From: Clostridiales bacterium | GTDB taxonomy: Bacteria; Bacillota; Clostridia; Lachnospirales; Lachnospiraceae | Direction of reading: 5' to 3' | Length of the DNA stretch: 64,000 nt | NCBI GenBank assembly: GCA_018365455.1 | Contig: JAGZJZ010000033.1 | Coordinates: 5,601-69,600, forward strand | Position numbers and translations under genes: made by a program | In this document: positions 52,995 to 63,934 of the stretch, in pieces | Layout of the letters: each line of letters starts with the position of its first letter | How positions within the stretch are numbered: position 1 is the first letter of the stretch | Notes under the pieces: model-generated | Told to the model about the DNA's origin: nothing | Database searches by the model: none | The model's input: only the letters and a program-made list of their open reading frames with translations

Positions 52995-55900
52995 ATGAAA
53001 AGACGTGTTGTTTCACTTTTTTTAACTGTAGTCCTGACAGCCAGTACAATATTTAACGCTGTCATTCCGGCCACTGCTGCTACACCGCAGACAAATGCTG
53101 AAAATCCGCAGGTACAGAGGGAGGGAAACCTCAATTATTTTTCCAATCAAGGTAAGTTGAACACTAAAGCATTTGTCCAGCTGCCAATGGGTGCGGTCAA
53201 TGCAAAGGGCTGGCTTCTGGAGCAGCTGTATCTCCAGAAAAATGGACTAACCGGAGCAATTAACGATGAATACCCGCTGTATGGTCCGGCTAACGGCTGG
53301 CGGGGCGGAACTGGAGATGGCTGGGAAAAAGGGCCTTACTATTTAAGAGGTCTGATGTCCCTGGCTTGGGTTTTAGATGATGATGAATTAAAAGAAAAAT
53401 CCATGGAATGGATCAACTTCATCTTAGACAGCCAGCGTTCCAATGGCTTTATGGGACCGGTCAATGACGGTGACGGCAGTTCAGACGGCTGGGACTGGTG
53501 GCCCCGAATGGTCATTCTTCAGGTGATCCGGGATTACTATGAAGCAACTGCTCTTCAGGGTACACCGGATGAAAGAGTACTTCCGTTCTTTGAAAACTAT
53601 TTCCGTTACCAGTTAAACCGTTTGCCCCAGAAACCTCTAACTTCCTGGGCAGCATCCAGAGGCGGTGATAACATTGAAGTACTTCTCTGGTATTATAACC
53701 ATGCCTACGATGAGCAAAACCCCACAAAAAGTGACTGGATCATAGAACTTGCGGAACTTCTGGCTGGTCAGACGAAATCCCAGGACAGCGGTCTGAACTG
53801 GAATGATGTATTTACTGAAACCACCGTCCGGGAACATGTAGTAAACACCACCCAGGCGATGAAAACACCTGCTGTACTGAGCCAGCTCCCCGGCAGAGAA
53901 AATGATAAAGCTTCTCTCAAAGAAGGGATCTTCAACATGGGACTGGACCACGGCAGAGTGGATAAGCTTGCCAATTCCGATGAGGCAGCACGGGATAATC
54001 TTCCTTACCGGGGTGCTGAACTGTGCTCCATCGTAGAAAGCCTCCTTTCCAACGAAATCTCCATTGCCATAACCGGTGAAAGCTGGCTGGGAGATGATAT
54101 GGAACGTATTGCCTACAACTCTCTTCCAGCGGGATATGCACCGGATTATAACGGACACTGCTACTTCCAGGCACAAAATCAGGTCATGGCTACCCACGGT
54201 AATCATGAATTTGACTGTGATCATGGGGATGACAGCGCCTTTGGTGCACCTACCGGCTTTGAGTGCTGTTTCCCAAATATGCATATGGGATGGCCTAAAT
54301 TTGTGCAGAACATGTGGATGGCAACCAAAGATAACGGTCTCGCTCTGGTGATGTACGGACCTAACACCGTAACGGCTAAAGTTGCAGACGGCAAGACAGC
54401 TGTCTTTGATGAAACCACCGACTACCCCTTCAAAGATACCATCGGACTGGATTATTCCGGAGATGAAGCCAGTTTTCCGTTAAGCTTAAGACTTCCCGCA
54501 TGGTGTGAAAATCCGGTTGTGGAAGTGAATGGAAAAGGGATGGATATAAGCCAGGCAGATGGATTTGCAGTAATAGACAGAAACTGGAAACCAGGAGATC
54601 AGGTCACCGTCACCTTCCCTATGGAAGTACGCACTTCAGTATGGTACAACAATGCCGCTGCTGTAGAATACGGACCACTGATTTTCTCCCAGCGTATTGA
54701 AGAAGACTGGCGTATTGCATCCGATGACGCAGCCAGAGATATCCAATACGACTCGGTGGGCGAGTTTGACCGAAAAGAAGTTTATCCGGCAAGCGACTGG
54801 AATTATGGCCTGGTCATCGATCCCCAAGATCCGGAAAGTTCCATTCAGATAGAGTATGCAGACGAAATTGGTTTACAGCCGTTTACCCTTTCTAACGCTC
54901 CCATCACCATGAAGGTAACGGGGCAGAAAATTCCCCAGTGGAAATTAAAAGGCAATGTAGTTCCGGAACCTCCATTTTCTCCAATCATTTCGGACGAGTC
55001 CCTTCAGGAAGAAATACAACTCGTTCCTTATGGATGTACCCGGTTACATATGACTCAGATGCCTGTAGTGGGAGACCCCATAGAAAGCGGCATTACCTCA
55101 AAAACACAACAGGATTCCCAGTCCTATCAGGAAAATGGGGAAAAAGTTGTAGAATTTGACAACGTAGTAGTTCCCAGTGCCGATGATTATACCTTGAAGA
55201 TTTATTACACAGGATCAGGAACGCTGCGACTTAATATCAACGGAAAATACGAAGAACAGATGGAATTTAACGGAACCGAACCTAATATCGTGGAAAATTT
55301 AAGTTCTATCGTACCGGGCAAGAACCAGTACTTCTACTTCAAGCATGAAAATTATAATAATATCCGTTTCTTTGGTAACGACAATGTTAACATAACCGGT
55401 ATCGATGTTGTTCCGGTAAATCTTTTCACGCAGCCGGAAATCAAAGAAGCGATCAGTAATAAAAATGGTACCAGCGTGACATTAAATACCAATATCGACC
55501 GTTCCAGTGGATTTTATACCGTAAAATATGGAACTGAAAGCGGGAATTATACAAAAACTGCTGAAAATTTCTACAGCAAAAAGGCAGTCATTACCGGTTT
55601 AGAACCAGGCGAAACCTATTATTTCCAGGTATCCATGCTGGTAAACGGTGCAGAAAAAGTTTCCGAAGAAGTAAAAGCAGAGTCTGCATCCACACAGCCT
55701 CTGACATTTAAAGACGACTTCAGCGACCCAGCCGCAAGTAAGAATAAATGGACCATTTACGATCCCAACCATGTGATTAATTTCCAGCCGGGCAAAATGT
55801 CCGTAGGCGTCAGCGATAATATTAAAGCCATGACCGGAATGCAGGAATGGACCGACTATGCCGTAGTTGCCGATTTAATTGGCACAGGAAACCCCGACAG

Positions 55901-58900
55901 AGACTTTGGCATTATTCTCCGTGCAACGAATGTCACGGATGGTTCTGACGGCTATAACGGCTATTATGTAGGCATAAATGCCGTTGCAGGCGGACTCAAC
56001 ATCGGTTATGCTGACGGAGGATGGAATGGCATAGCCACTCCGGGAGGCGTTGCCTATGAAGAAAACAAAGTATATCAATTAAAAACCATTATTGCAGGAG
56101 AACGGCTGGCTGTGTATGTAGACGGCGTGAAGCTGTATGACCAGAATATTTCTGAAATGAAGAGTGGTAATAAACCGGTTCCATACTATGCTTCCGGCAG
56201 TGCCGGACTTCGCTCCTGGAAACAGTCGTTTGATGTAAACTCTTTTGAAGTTCGGGAAATTACAGCAGAAGAATATGAAGACCTGGGAATCGAAAACAAT
56301 CTCTTTGAGGATGATTTTACAAATACCGAAGAGAGCCTGGCAAAATGGACGGTTCTGGATCCCAAAGATGCAGTGTCATTTGAAGAGGGGCAGATTGGTG
56401 TAGGCAACAGCGACAATCTGAAGATCATGGCGGGAACAGGTGAGGAAACCTGGGAGGATTATGCAATTGAAACAAAACTGTCAGGTCCCGAAAATCCCAA
56501 CCGCGACTTTGGCGTTATGTTCCGCTGTACGGATGTCACTGCCGAAAATGCAGACAGCTACAAAGGTTATTACGTTGGCATCGATGCAATCGGGAATGGT
56601 TTAAATGTAGGGTATGCCAACAATGGATGGAATGACATCGCAAAAGTACCTGCATTTACTTATGAACCTGGAAAGGTCTACGATCTTAAAATACTGGTAA
56701 AAGGAAGTATGTTTAAAGTCTTTATAGACGGTGTGCAGGTCTATGAGCTGGAAGACGATAAATTCTCTTATGGCTCCGTAGGGCTTCGATCCTGGAAACA
56801 GCCATTTACGGTAAACTACTTTAAAGTAAGAAACCTGACAAAAGCAGAGACAGACTCCTTCACCAATGAAAAACCGGATCCGGGACCGCCGGTGCAGGTA
56901 ACACCTGATTTCCAGGATGATTTTGAAGATGCACCTGCCTCCGCGCAAAAGTGGCGCCTCTGTGGATCTATTGACAAAATCCACTTTGCCGACGGAAAAC
57001 TTTCCATGGAATCCAACAATAACGTAAAAGCCGTTGCCGGCGAAGAAGCATGGACAGACTACGTTGCCGAAGCCGATGTGATCCTGGAGGGAAAAAGCAA
57101 TCAAAATGCAGGCCTTATGTACCGTGTAACCGGTGCTGGAAATAATGGATCCGATAATTATTGCGGATACTTCTTCGGAATCGGCAATAATAATGACGGG
57201 ACCGGATATTACATCAGCGGTTATGCAGATAACAAGTGGCACCAGACCGAACGTAAAAATCTGCCTGCTTTTGAAAACGGCAGAGCTTATCGTTTAAAAG
57301 CAGTGGCATATGAAGACATGGTGGCATTGTATATAGACAATCAGTTAATCACCAGATTTGTCAATACCCGTTTCCCCAACGGTATGATTGGACTGCGGTC
57401 ATATGAGAAAGCATTTTCCGCGGATCAGGTAGTGGTACGGGAAGTAACCGCAGATGATCTCACAGTCTTTGATGAATGGACACGCTATATCGATGAAACA
57501 TTTAGCGCCCACAAAACGGTCCAGATCAAGTTTCCTAAATTTAGTCCTACCAAAGCATACAAGATCGTATATGGCACCCAGCCAGGCGTTTATACCACAG
57601 AAGTGTACGGTCTGCTCCATAGCAACAGCGGTTCCAAATCCGATAAATTAAGCGTCAGCGTGCCCGATAATGACACCGATTATTATTTCCGGGTAATTGC
57701 CTTAGACGGAAATGAAGAAATCGCGGCATCGGGAGAAACTGTAATCCATACCGGTGAACGTTATGATATCACACAGGATCTGGATAATCTCAAAGAAAGC
57801 TTAACCGTTGCCGGAAACATTGACAGAAATGCCTATACACAGGATTCCATGTTCCGACTGGATTGGGCAGTTGCCAATGCCAACCGGGTGCTGGGTAACC
57901 AGAACAGCAACCTAATCGATGCAAGACTTGCCAAAAACTGTATCGCTGTAGGCATAAATGAACTTATGGAAACAGAAAAACCGGTTGTAGTATTAGACCA
58001 CATCACGGTAAAACCTCCCGTTAAAACAGACTATTTTACAGCAGAAGATCCTGACTTAAAAGGCATGGAAGTCACCGCTGTGTACAGTAATCAGACCGAA
58101 AAGAAACTGACGGCAGAGGAATACCGCATGACCGGATTTGACACCACGACACCCGGCGAAAAAACAGTTACCGTAATTTACGAAGAAGGAGCAATCTCCA
58201 AAAAGGGTGAATTTAAAATAACTGTCCATGAAATTCCGGTTCCTGAAAAACCAGATACCACACTGCTGAGTGCCCTGTATCAGAAAATAGCTGCCATCGG
58301 ACAGGGAAATTATACCGCAGAGAGCTACCGGAACCTGCAAACTGCACTTACCGCTGCCAACAAAGTACTGCAAAATGAAAATGCTGCACAGAATGAAATT
58401 AATCAGGCAGCGGATGACCTGCTCCTTGCATTTACGAAGTTAGAAAAAACGACACCTGTGGTACCGGAAACAGTGGATAAAGGAAAACTGCAGATGATCT
58501 ATGATACTTTGAAAAACACGAAGTACAACAACTATACAGCAGAAAGCTGGAACAATTTCCAGACAGCACTGGCTGGCGCACAACGTGTTCTCACTGATAC
58601 GAAAGCCACGAATTCCCAGGTCAGCAGCGCTTTCGATACCCTGTGGAAAACCAGCCGGGACCTGACCCAGAATCCACCTAAACCGCCGGTAACTCCTTCC
58701 TTGAAAAAAGGAGCGGCTTATACTTACAAGGGATTAAAATACAAAGTAACAAACGCTGTGAAGGGAAAAGAAACCGTATCCGTAACCGGCGCACAGAAAA
58801 AATCCATAACCAGTATCACCATTCCTTCCACCGTTACTTTAAAGGGCGTAAAATGCAAAGTAACTTACATTAAATCCAAAGCCTTTAAAAACTACGGGAA

Positions 58901-59138
58901 GCTAACCAAAGTCACCATTGGCTCCAACATTTCCAATATTGGTTCCCAGGCATTTTATAATGATGGTAAATTAAAAACCATAACCATCCGCTCGAATGTA
59001 CTGACGAAAGCTGGAAGTAAAATCTTCCGGGGAATCTCGGCAAATGCGAAGATTAAAGTTCCTAAGGCTAAGAGAAATAGTTATAAGAATTTGTTGAAGA
59101 ATAAAGGTCAGAAGAGTACGGTTAAATTTATTTGGTAG
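52995..59138 (+). CDS. Secreted multidomain GH127-type beta-L-arabinofuranosidase-like protein
   Basis: A 2047-residue exported enzyme. The signal peptide is residues 1-31 (MKRRVVSLFLTVVL, cut after ATAA). A GH127-like catalytic (alpha/alpha)6 domain spans about 40-560, with putative Zn/catalytic residues E342 and C344 in GAELCS and C424-C425 in FECCFPN. These match the E-x-C and C-C spacing known for HypBA1. Then come a carbohydrate-binding-like region, an FN3 domain (about 790-885), three ~200-residue LamG-like modules starting near 908, 1106 and 1308 (each with a DDF...W start and GLRSW...F end), a second FN3, a BIG4-like domain, two FIVAR repeats and an LRR_5-type C-terminus. AAAGG precedes ATG at 52995. 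No sortase motif; it is secreted or held by binding modules. It likely acts on arabinose-containing plant glycans, although related folds have other specificities. Confidence 0.85.
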   Translation: MKRRVVSLFLTVVLTASTIFNAVIPATAATPQTNAENPQVQREGNLNYFSNQGKLNTKAFVQLPMGAVNAKGWLLEQLYLQKNGLTGAINDEYPLYGPANGWRGGTGDGWEKGPYYLRGLMSLAWVLDDDELKEKSMEWINFILDSQRSNGFMGPVNDGDGSSDGWDWWPRMVILQVIRDYYEATALQGTPDERVLPFFENYFRYQLNRLPQKPLTSWAASRGGDNIEVLLWYYNHAYDEQNPTKSDWIIELAELLAGQTKSQDSGLNWNDVFTETTVREHVVNTTQAMKTPAVLSQLPGRENDKASLKEGIFNMGLDHGRVDKLANSDEAARDNLPYRGAELCSIVESLLSNEISIAITGESWLGDDMERIAYNSLPAGYAPDYNGHCYFQAQNQVMATHGNHEFDCDHGDDSAFGAPTGFECCFPNMHMGWPKFVQNMWMATKDNGLALVMYGPNTVTAKVADGKTAVFDETTDYPFKDTIGLDYSGDEASFPLSLRLPAWCENPVVEVNGKGMDISQADGFAVIDRNWKPGDQVTVTFPMEVRTSVWYNNAAAVEYGPLIFSQRIEEDWRIASDDAARDIQYDSVGEFDRKEVYPASDWNYGLVIDPQDPESSIQIEYADEIGLQPFTLSNAPITMKVTGQKIPQWKLKGNVVPEPPFSPIISDESLQEEIQLVPYGCTRLHMTQMPVVGDPIESGITSKTQQDSQSYQENGEKVVEFDNVVVPSADDYTLKIYYTGSGTLRLNINGKYEEQMEFNGTEPNIVENLSSIVPGKNQYFYFKHENYNNIRFFGNDNVNITGIDVVPVNLFTQPEIKEAISNKNGTSVTLNTNIDRSSGFYTVKYGTESGNYTKTAENFYSKKAVITGLEPGETYYFQVSMLVNGAEKVSEEVKAESASTQPLTFKDDFSDPAASKNKWTIYDPNHVINFQPGKMSVGVSDNIKAMTGMQEWTDYAVVADLIGTGNPDRDFGIILRATNVTDGSDGYNGYYVGINAVAGGLNIGYADGGWNGIATPGGVAYEENKVYQLKTIIAGERLAVYVDGVKLYDQNISEMKSGNKPVPYYASGSAGLRSWKQSFDVNSFEVREITAEEYEDLGIENNLFEDDFTNTEESLAKWTVLDPKDAVSFEEGQIGVGNSDNLKIMAGTGEETWEDYAIETKLSGPENPNRDFGVMFRCTDVTAENADSYKGYYVGIDAIGNGLNVGYANNGWNDIAKVPAFTYEPGKVYDLKILVKGSMFKVFIDGVQVYELEDDKFSYGSVGLRSWKQPFTVNYFKVRNLTKAETDSFTNEKPDPGPPVQVTPDFQDDFEDAPASAQKWRLCGSIDKIHFADGKLSMESNNNVKAVAGEEAWTDYVAEADVILEGKSNQNAGLMYRVTGAGNNGSDNYCGYFFGIGNNNDGTGYYISGYADNKWHQTERKNLPAFENGRAYRLKAVAYEDMVALYIDNQLITRFVNTRFPNGMIGLRSYEKAFSADQVVVREVTADDLTVFDEWTRYIDETFSAHKTVQIKFPKFSPTKAYKIVYGTQPGVYTTEVYGLLHSNSGSKSDKLSVSVPDNDTDYYFRVIALDGNEEIAASGETVIHTGERYDITQDLDNLKESLTVAGNIDRNAYTQDSMFRLDWAVANANRVLGNQNSNLIDARLAKNCIAVGINELMETEKPVVVLDHITVKPPVKTDYFTAEDPDLKGMEVTAVYSNQTEKKLTAEEYRMTGFDTTTPGEKTVTVIYEEGAISKKGEFKITVHEIPVPEKPDTTLLSALYQKIAAIGQGNYTAESYRNLQTALTAANKVLQNENAAQNEINQAADDLLLAFTKLEKTTPVVPETVDKGKLQMIYDTLKNTKYNNYTAESWNNFQTALAGAQRVLTDTKATNSQVSSAFDTLWKTSRDLTQNPPKPPVTPSLKKGAAYTYKGLKYKVTNAVKGKETVSVTGAQKKSITSITIPSTVTLKGVKCKVTYIKSKAFKNYGKLTKVTIGSNISNIGSQAFYNDGKLKTITIRSNVLTKAGSKIFRGISANAKIKVPKAKRNSYKNLLKNKGQKSTVKFIW

Positions 59139-59157
59139 TTGTAGTGCATTAAAAAGG

Positions 59158-59197
59158 GACTTGCAGAAATAATTTTATCTTCTGCAAGTCTTCTTTT
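59158..59197 (+). terminator. Terminator of the GH127-like gene
   Basis: GACTTGCAGAA (59158-59168) pairs with TTCTGCAAGTC (59180-59190) and is followed by a T-rich tail (59191-59197). A-rich sequence on the other side (59151-59155) may let it also stop minus-strand transcripts from the GH29 gene. Confidence 0.8.
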
Positions 59198-59257
59198 TGC
59201 TCAATTCAGTCCAGACAGATAAACTACGGAACACAAGTTTTCTCTGCAACAGAGATA

Positions 59258-60685
59258 TTATTCCATTACTATTTTAAAACAGTCACTATACTCTGCATCG
59301 CTTACTGCAACCTCTAATTTTCCGGTTAAAATACTAATGCCCGTTACATTTTTTACAAACGGAATCGATTCATTCGTTCTCAAAAGGCGTATTTCACGAA
59401 TAGGATTTGAAATAGATAATTCTATGCTTTTTGGTAAGCGTATAGATCCTTCACTATATTTATACAGCATATAAATAACATTTGCTTTCTGTGTAAAGGC
59501 ATAGGTTTCATTGGATTCTAAAGTATCACAAGCAATAGTTTCATATATAGCTTCTCCATTTATTTTAAGCCATTTCCCAAGTTTATACAGAGATTTCATT
59601 CCTTCCTCCGGAAGTTTTCCATCTGGTTGTGGTGCAATATTGAGCGCCAAGTTTCCGCCCCTTGCAACGATATCAATCAGCAAATGTACAAGCTCATGTG
59701 CTGATTTATAGTGATCCGAATAAGAAAATGAAAAATCTTCTCCTAGACTGATGCAGCTTTCCCATGGAACCGGAATTGGCTTTTGCGGAACCATTTGTTC
59801 TGGAGTAATAAAGTTTTCATATTCTCCCGAAACAGTACGGTCACATACAATCAAGTGGGGTTGTGTGGTATTTCTTATGGTGTTTACTACTTCTCCTAAT
59901 CTAATATCCTGTTTTTTTATCTCTGGGTTCACCCAGCCTCCATCCAGCCAAAGGACATCAACCTTACCGTAATTAGTCGTTAACTCCAGCAATTGCTTAT
60001 GGGTATATGCAACAAATTTTTCCCAAATCTCAGGGTGCTCATCAATGTCATAATTTACATTTCGATCTACTGCATCACCGAATTGCTTTGCCCAATAATA
60101 ATCACTGTGCCAGTCCGGTTTTGAGAAATATACTGAAATAGCCATCCCCCTCTTCCTAAACTCCTCGTATAATCTTCCTACTATATCCGCATTTGGATTA
60201 GTAGAAAACGGGCAGGAGGGATCCGTTATCTTATAGTCTGTTGTCTCTGTATCAAACATACAAAAGCCATCATGATGTTTCGTGTTAAAAAGAAGATACT
60301 TAAAGCCACATTCCTCTGCAAATTCTGCCCATTTATCCGGTCTGAATTTCACTGGGTTAAAGGTTTTATTGCAATCAATGTATTGTTGTTTAAATTCATC
60401 CATATCATCTGTCCAGTCAATCTCTTTCCGGCTCCAGCTTTCATCCCCGTTTGAAAGTGCCCAAGATTCTATTATTCCCAATTGGCATCCAGGCGCCCAA
60501 TGTATCATAAGTCCTAGTTTCAACCCCATAAAATATGTTAGGTTTTCTTTAACCGCCTGTTCTTTTGGTGGGATATAGTTTTTATAATCAGTATAGAAAT
60601 GGACACCGTTATCAACAATATCTTCCTGTTTATCTCTATCTCTTTTAACTTCTTCGGTAACGTCCATATTTTGACTATTTTCCAT
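59258..60685 (-). CDS. Alpha-L-fucosidase (GH29)
   Basis: A 475-residue retaining alpha-L-fucosidase. It shows GH29 motifs: GLMIHWAPG near residue 55, KYLLFNTKHHDGFCMF near 130 (the HHDGF signature), GRLYEEFRKRGMAISVYFSKPDWH near 168 and the catalytic nucleophile Asp in VDVLWLDGGW near 247. There is no signal peptide, so it acts in the cytosol on imported oligosaccharides. A CAGGAGA site precedes ATG at 60685. It is 99 bp after the GH89 gene, probably cotranscribed; both remove terminal sugars of host mucin-type or milk-type glycans. A short stem, AGTCC/GGACT, lies in the gap. Confidence 0.9.
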   Translation of the reverse strand: MENSQNMDVTEEVKRDRDKQEDIVDNGVHFYTDYKNYIPPKEQAVKENLTYFMGLKLGLMIHWAPGCQLGIIESWALSNGDESWSRKEIDWTDDMDEFKQQYIDCNKTFNPVKFRPDKWAEFAEECGFKYLLFNTKHHDGFCMFDTETTDYKITDPSCPFSTNPNADIVGRLYEEFRKRGMAISVYFSKPDWHSDYYWAKQFGDAVDRNVNYDIDEHPEIWEKFVAYTHKQLLELTTNYGKVDVLWLDGGWVNPEIKKQDIRLGEVVNTIRNTTQPHLIVCDRTVSGEYENFITPEQMVPQKPIPVPWESCISLGEDFSFSYSDHYKSAHELVHLLIDIVARGGNLALNIAPQPDGKLPEEGMKSLYKLGKWLKINGEAIYETIACDTLESNETYAFTQKANVIYMLYKYSEGSIRLPKSIELSISNPIREIRLLRTNESIPFVKNVTGISILTGKLEVAVSDAEYSDCFKIVME

Positions 60686-60784
60686 TTTATTATTCTCCTG
60701 TATTATAAATAGTAGTTGTATTTATAGTCCCGCTCCAAGGACTGTACATTATACTATATTTTCTATTTGGCTATCTTTCTAAAG

Positions 60785-62893
60785 CTAAATACGGTTTTCA
60801 TATTTTGAAATTAAAGTAATAACTATTTCAAGTTCGTCTGGTTTATTTTCTGAAAAGCTCTTTGTCTGCGTCGTCCACGCTGTTTCCCAATCAGCTAACG
60901 TGTTATAGAACTCATTCGCCCTCCATGCCTGTCGTTCAAAAATTTGGGGAAGATCGTCCTCCACATATTCTTCATCATTTTCCAGACAGCGGGCAAGCAT
61001 TTCAAAAAATTTGATCCATCTTTGTTTATAAAATAACTCAATCATTCCAGACCATTCTTTCCATGCATAGTCAAAAATATGAGTACAGTCCGTTGTGCCC
61101 CACAAAGTAAGAAGTACACTTGCATTCCATTCGTAATATTCCTTTTCCTCCAAAGTCTCTCCCCATCTGCGCGCATCCCCAATCCACTTATCCAACCGGA
61201 ATTCAGACCGTGACGAAAGAAGTATATCCATATCTGAAAGTAATTCCAGAAAAGACTCTGACTCTGTTTTAAAAGCTTGGGCATCTCTGTTTAAAAAAGC
61301 ATCTGCAACTTTTACATACAATGCTTGTCCATAATTACTCAGCACTTGGCGTAAAATATCAACCACATCATACCTTGCACCATCTGAGTTCACCCGGGCA
61401 GACATTAGAAGCTTTAATGCCGAGAATAGTCTTCTATTTCCATAAGGGTAATGAAATCCATCATTAGGACCAGATTTTTTAACCCGGACTGCAGGTCTTG
61501 CAGCAACAATAGAGCTTTTTTCCACCCCGTTTGTACCAGGCATATAGACTGTCTTTAACAATATTTCTCCCGCTTTACGCACTTCTGCCGAGTCAATTCC
61601 GGTACGGCGCTGCATATACTTGTCCATCCATTCCGACAAATCAACTTTCTGCCCCCCTGTAAGCTGGGTAAATGCCAAATCATAATATGCAGGATTTTGC
61701 CCGATTGATTCCATAAATAATCCTGCTCCACATACATTTGGTGCAATTTTTGATACTGTTTTATAAGGATTAGCTGACAACATCTGCAAATCCCCATGCA
61801 AGTTTGTTCTGCCGCCAAAATTATGAAGTGTACCGGTAACAAATGGATATCCCCAGAAATTATCCGTTTCAGTATGCTTCTCTCCGCATAAGTCTAAAAT
61901 AAGAAGATTCTTTTTGTCCATTCTTGACACAATATCATGGCGTATTGACCAGGATTGAGCAACCCAAACACCATTTTGATCAAAGTTTGTCAGTAGTTTT
62001 TTTACAGAATCACCTACTGCTTCTAAATATTCTTTCGTATTTAATGGTGGCTCACTCTCGTGAAACGGATCAATTGCATAGAATCCATATGTACCAAATA
62101 ACTCTTTTTGTTTTTGTAAAAAGAGAGTACCCAATTTGTCGAAAAGGGGGTCTGTAGGATCAAGCTGCCCTGTGGCAGGCAAGCCAAACCACTCTTCCTT
62201 TTTCATAATATTTGCATCCGGATATTTTTCTTTCAAGAGTAGTGGAACGAAACCTGAAAATCCCTGTTGTATGGGCTGCATTCCTAAACTCCGTTCACGC
62301 TCTATTATTTTCTGCCCCAGGTCTACATGGGATTCTATCCATTTTGTAGGAAGAGGACCACAGAAGCCTTCAATATTTGTCATCCACTGCCATGCCAAAA
62401 ATGCCGGACCACATAAAAATTTTCGTGCCTCTTCATCCGTAAATCCAAATTCAGTCAGTGTATCACGCCAAACTCCTTCTATACCCACTACACTTAAGGG
62501 CATATTAATGCCATTCAATGCCATAAAATCAATTTCTTTCTCCCAACGATCCCACTTCCACCATGATGCGGAATAGTTAAAGGTACAATAATTCATGTAA
62601 ACACGGTATTTCTGTTCAATCACGGTTCTGTTACATGCAGCTACAGGGGGTAGCAGCGTTGGCAATTCCATCCGGCATCCACACCATGAAAGGTTACAAT
62701 TTGCAACATGTTTCAGATACCACCCCAGCCCCGTGGCCATACTTATGTAATTATTACCCTTAATCACTAATTTTCCCCTAAGAGTGTCTACTTCGTAAAC
62801 ATCCTTTTCGCCAACAGCTTGTACCCTTTCAAAATTTATTTGTTCCCAGTGTCTGGGCAAAACACGTTTTGCTAAATTTTGTATTGCATCCAT
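60785..62893 (-). CDS. Alpha-N-acetylglucosaminidase (GH89)
   Basis: A 702-residue enzyme of the NAGLU/GH89 family, which removes alpha-linked GlcNAc as in gastric mucin O-glycans and heparan sulfate. Family hallmarks are FMALNGINMPLSVVGIEGVW near residue 130, FLAWQWMTNIEGFCGPLP near 165 and LGMQPIQQGFSGFVP. The putative catalytic glutamates lie in DPFHESEPP near 275 and GLFMESIGQNP near 387. No signal peptide is present, so it is cytosolic; extracellular GH89 enzymes of gut bacteria are much longer. GAGGAG precedes ATG at 62893. The gene lies between a truncated AraC-type regulator and the fucosidase, suggesting a small glycan-use operon. Confidence 0.9.
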   Translation of the reverse strand: MDAIQNLAKRVLPRHWEQINFERVQAVGEKDVYEVDTLRGKLVIKGNNYISMATGLGWYLKHVANCNLSWCGCRMELPTLLPPVAACNRTVIEQKYRVYMNYCTFNYSASWWKWDRWEKEIDFMALNGINMPLSVVGIEGVWRDTLTEFGFTDEEARKFLCGPAFLAWQWMTNIEGFCGPLPTKWIESHVDLGQKIIERERSLGMQPIQQGFSGFVPLLLKEKYPDANIMKKEEWFGLPATGQLDPTDPLFDKLGTLFLQKQKELFGTYGFYAIDPFHESEPPLNTKEYLEAVGDSVKKLLTNFDQNGVWVAQSWSIRHDIVSRMDKKNLLILDLCGEKHTETDNFWGYPFVTGTLHNFGGRTNLHGDLQMLSANPYKTVSKIAPNVCGAGLFMESIGQNPAYYDLAFTQLTGGQKVDLSEWMDKYMQRRTGIDSAEVRKAGEILLKTVYMPGTNGVEKSSIVAARPAVRVKKSGPNDGFHYPYGNRRLFSALKLLMSARVNSDGARYDVVDILRQVLSNYGQALYVKVADAFLNRDAQAFKTESESFLELLSDMDILLSSRSEFRLDKWIGDARRWGETLEEKEYYEWNASVLLTLWGTTDCTHIFDYAWKEWSGMIELFYKQRWIKFFEMLARCLENDEEYVEDDLPQIFERQAWRANEFYNTLADWETAWTTQTKSFSENKPDELEIVITLISKYENRI

Positions 62894-62949
62894 TTCTTTA
62901 ATCTCCTCATTTCAATTTTATCCGTTTCAATAATTCTTTCGGTCGGATT

Positions 62950-63903
62950 TTACGGTCTATTTCTTTTTAGATACTTAAGAGGTGATTCTCCTACACATTT
63001 TGAAAAGAGGCGGGAAAAATGTTCTACGCTAGAATAACCAACGCGGGTTGCCGTCTCATTTATTCGTAATGAGGAATTTGCCAAAATCTCTTTTGCCCTC
63101 TCTATTCTAACTTGGTTGAGATAATCTTTAAAATGCATGCCCATTATTTCTGTAAAACAATTACTAACACTTCTCTGATTAACATGGAGATCATCGGCAA
63201 CATTTTGAATGGTCAAATTCGGGTTATGATAATGCATATGTATATATGCCTGTATAGCATCTGATAACGGTATATTCATCTGATTATTAAGTTTTAAACT
63301 TAGTTCATAAATTTTATTGCTGCACAGCTCTTTTAGTTCTGCATAATCAGATGCTGATAAAATTAGTCCGGTAAGGGCTAAAAGCTCTTCATCTGCCATA
63401 CTGACAAATTTTTTCTCAAACATCCGATGGAGTTCTCCAAAAAAGCTTACCAGATCTTCTTTTATCAGACTTGGTGCCGTCTCTTCTTTACTAATAATAT
63501 TAAAGAGCTGTTCAAGCGCCTTTGACAATTCATGTATGGATATACTTCTCATTAATTTAGCAGTTACTTCCAGCAAGCCCTTATAAGCTGCCATATATCC
63601 CACATTTGAAGTGGCATTATATTGAAAATAAACTTCACAAGGATGATAAAATCTGGCATCCATTGACTGTTTTGCCTGATCGTAAAGTTTATTTATGCTT
63701 TTATATTCTAAGCATTTACTGGAACCAACGACGAGAAGTTGATCCGCCTCCGGGTTACTATGTATTTTTTGTACCAGAAAATCACAAATATCTGAAACCT
63801 GATATACATCATCTCCAAAGCAAAGGATAATTATCTTCCAGTCAAAGAATCCAAAGACAAAATGTGCTGCATTTTCCCGAAGTATAAAAAGAAGCTCAGA
63901 CAC
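62950..63903 (-). pseudogene. YesN-type AraC regulator truncated at its 5' end by an insertion sequence
   Basis: A 317-residue open frame that begins exactly at the insertion-sequence end. The C-terminal AraC domain (about residues 215-315) is intact, with IQNVADDLHVNQRSVSNCFTEIMG and INETATRVGYSSVEHFSRLFSKCVGESPLKYLK. Before it is the middle region typical of YesN response regulators (VVGSSKCLEYKSINKLYDQAKQSM). The N-terminal receiver and linker, about 180-200 residues, are missing. The GTG at 63903 lies 2 bp from the inverted repeat and is a chance start. The intact gene probably regulated the GH89/GH29 genes downstream. Expression of the remnant from a promoter in the IS cannot be excluded. 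Confidence 0.7.
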
Positions 63904-63904
63904 T

Positions 63905-63922
63905 AGAGCGTGTTTGAAAATT
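63905..63922. repeat. Terminal inverted repeat of the edge insertion sequence
   Basis: AGAGCGTGTTTGAAAATT is identical over 18 bp to the right terminus of the MITE-like element at 33516-33533 (inverted), and has one mismatch to its left terminus. Confidence 0.75.
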
Positions 63923-63934
63923 ACTACACATTGG

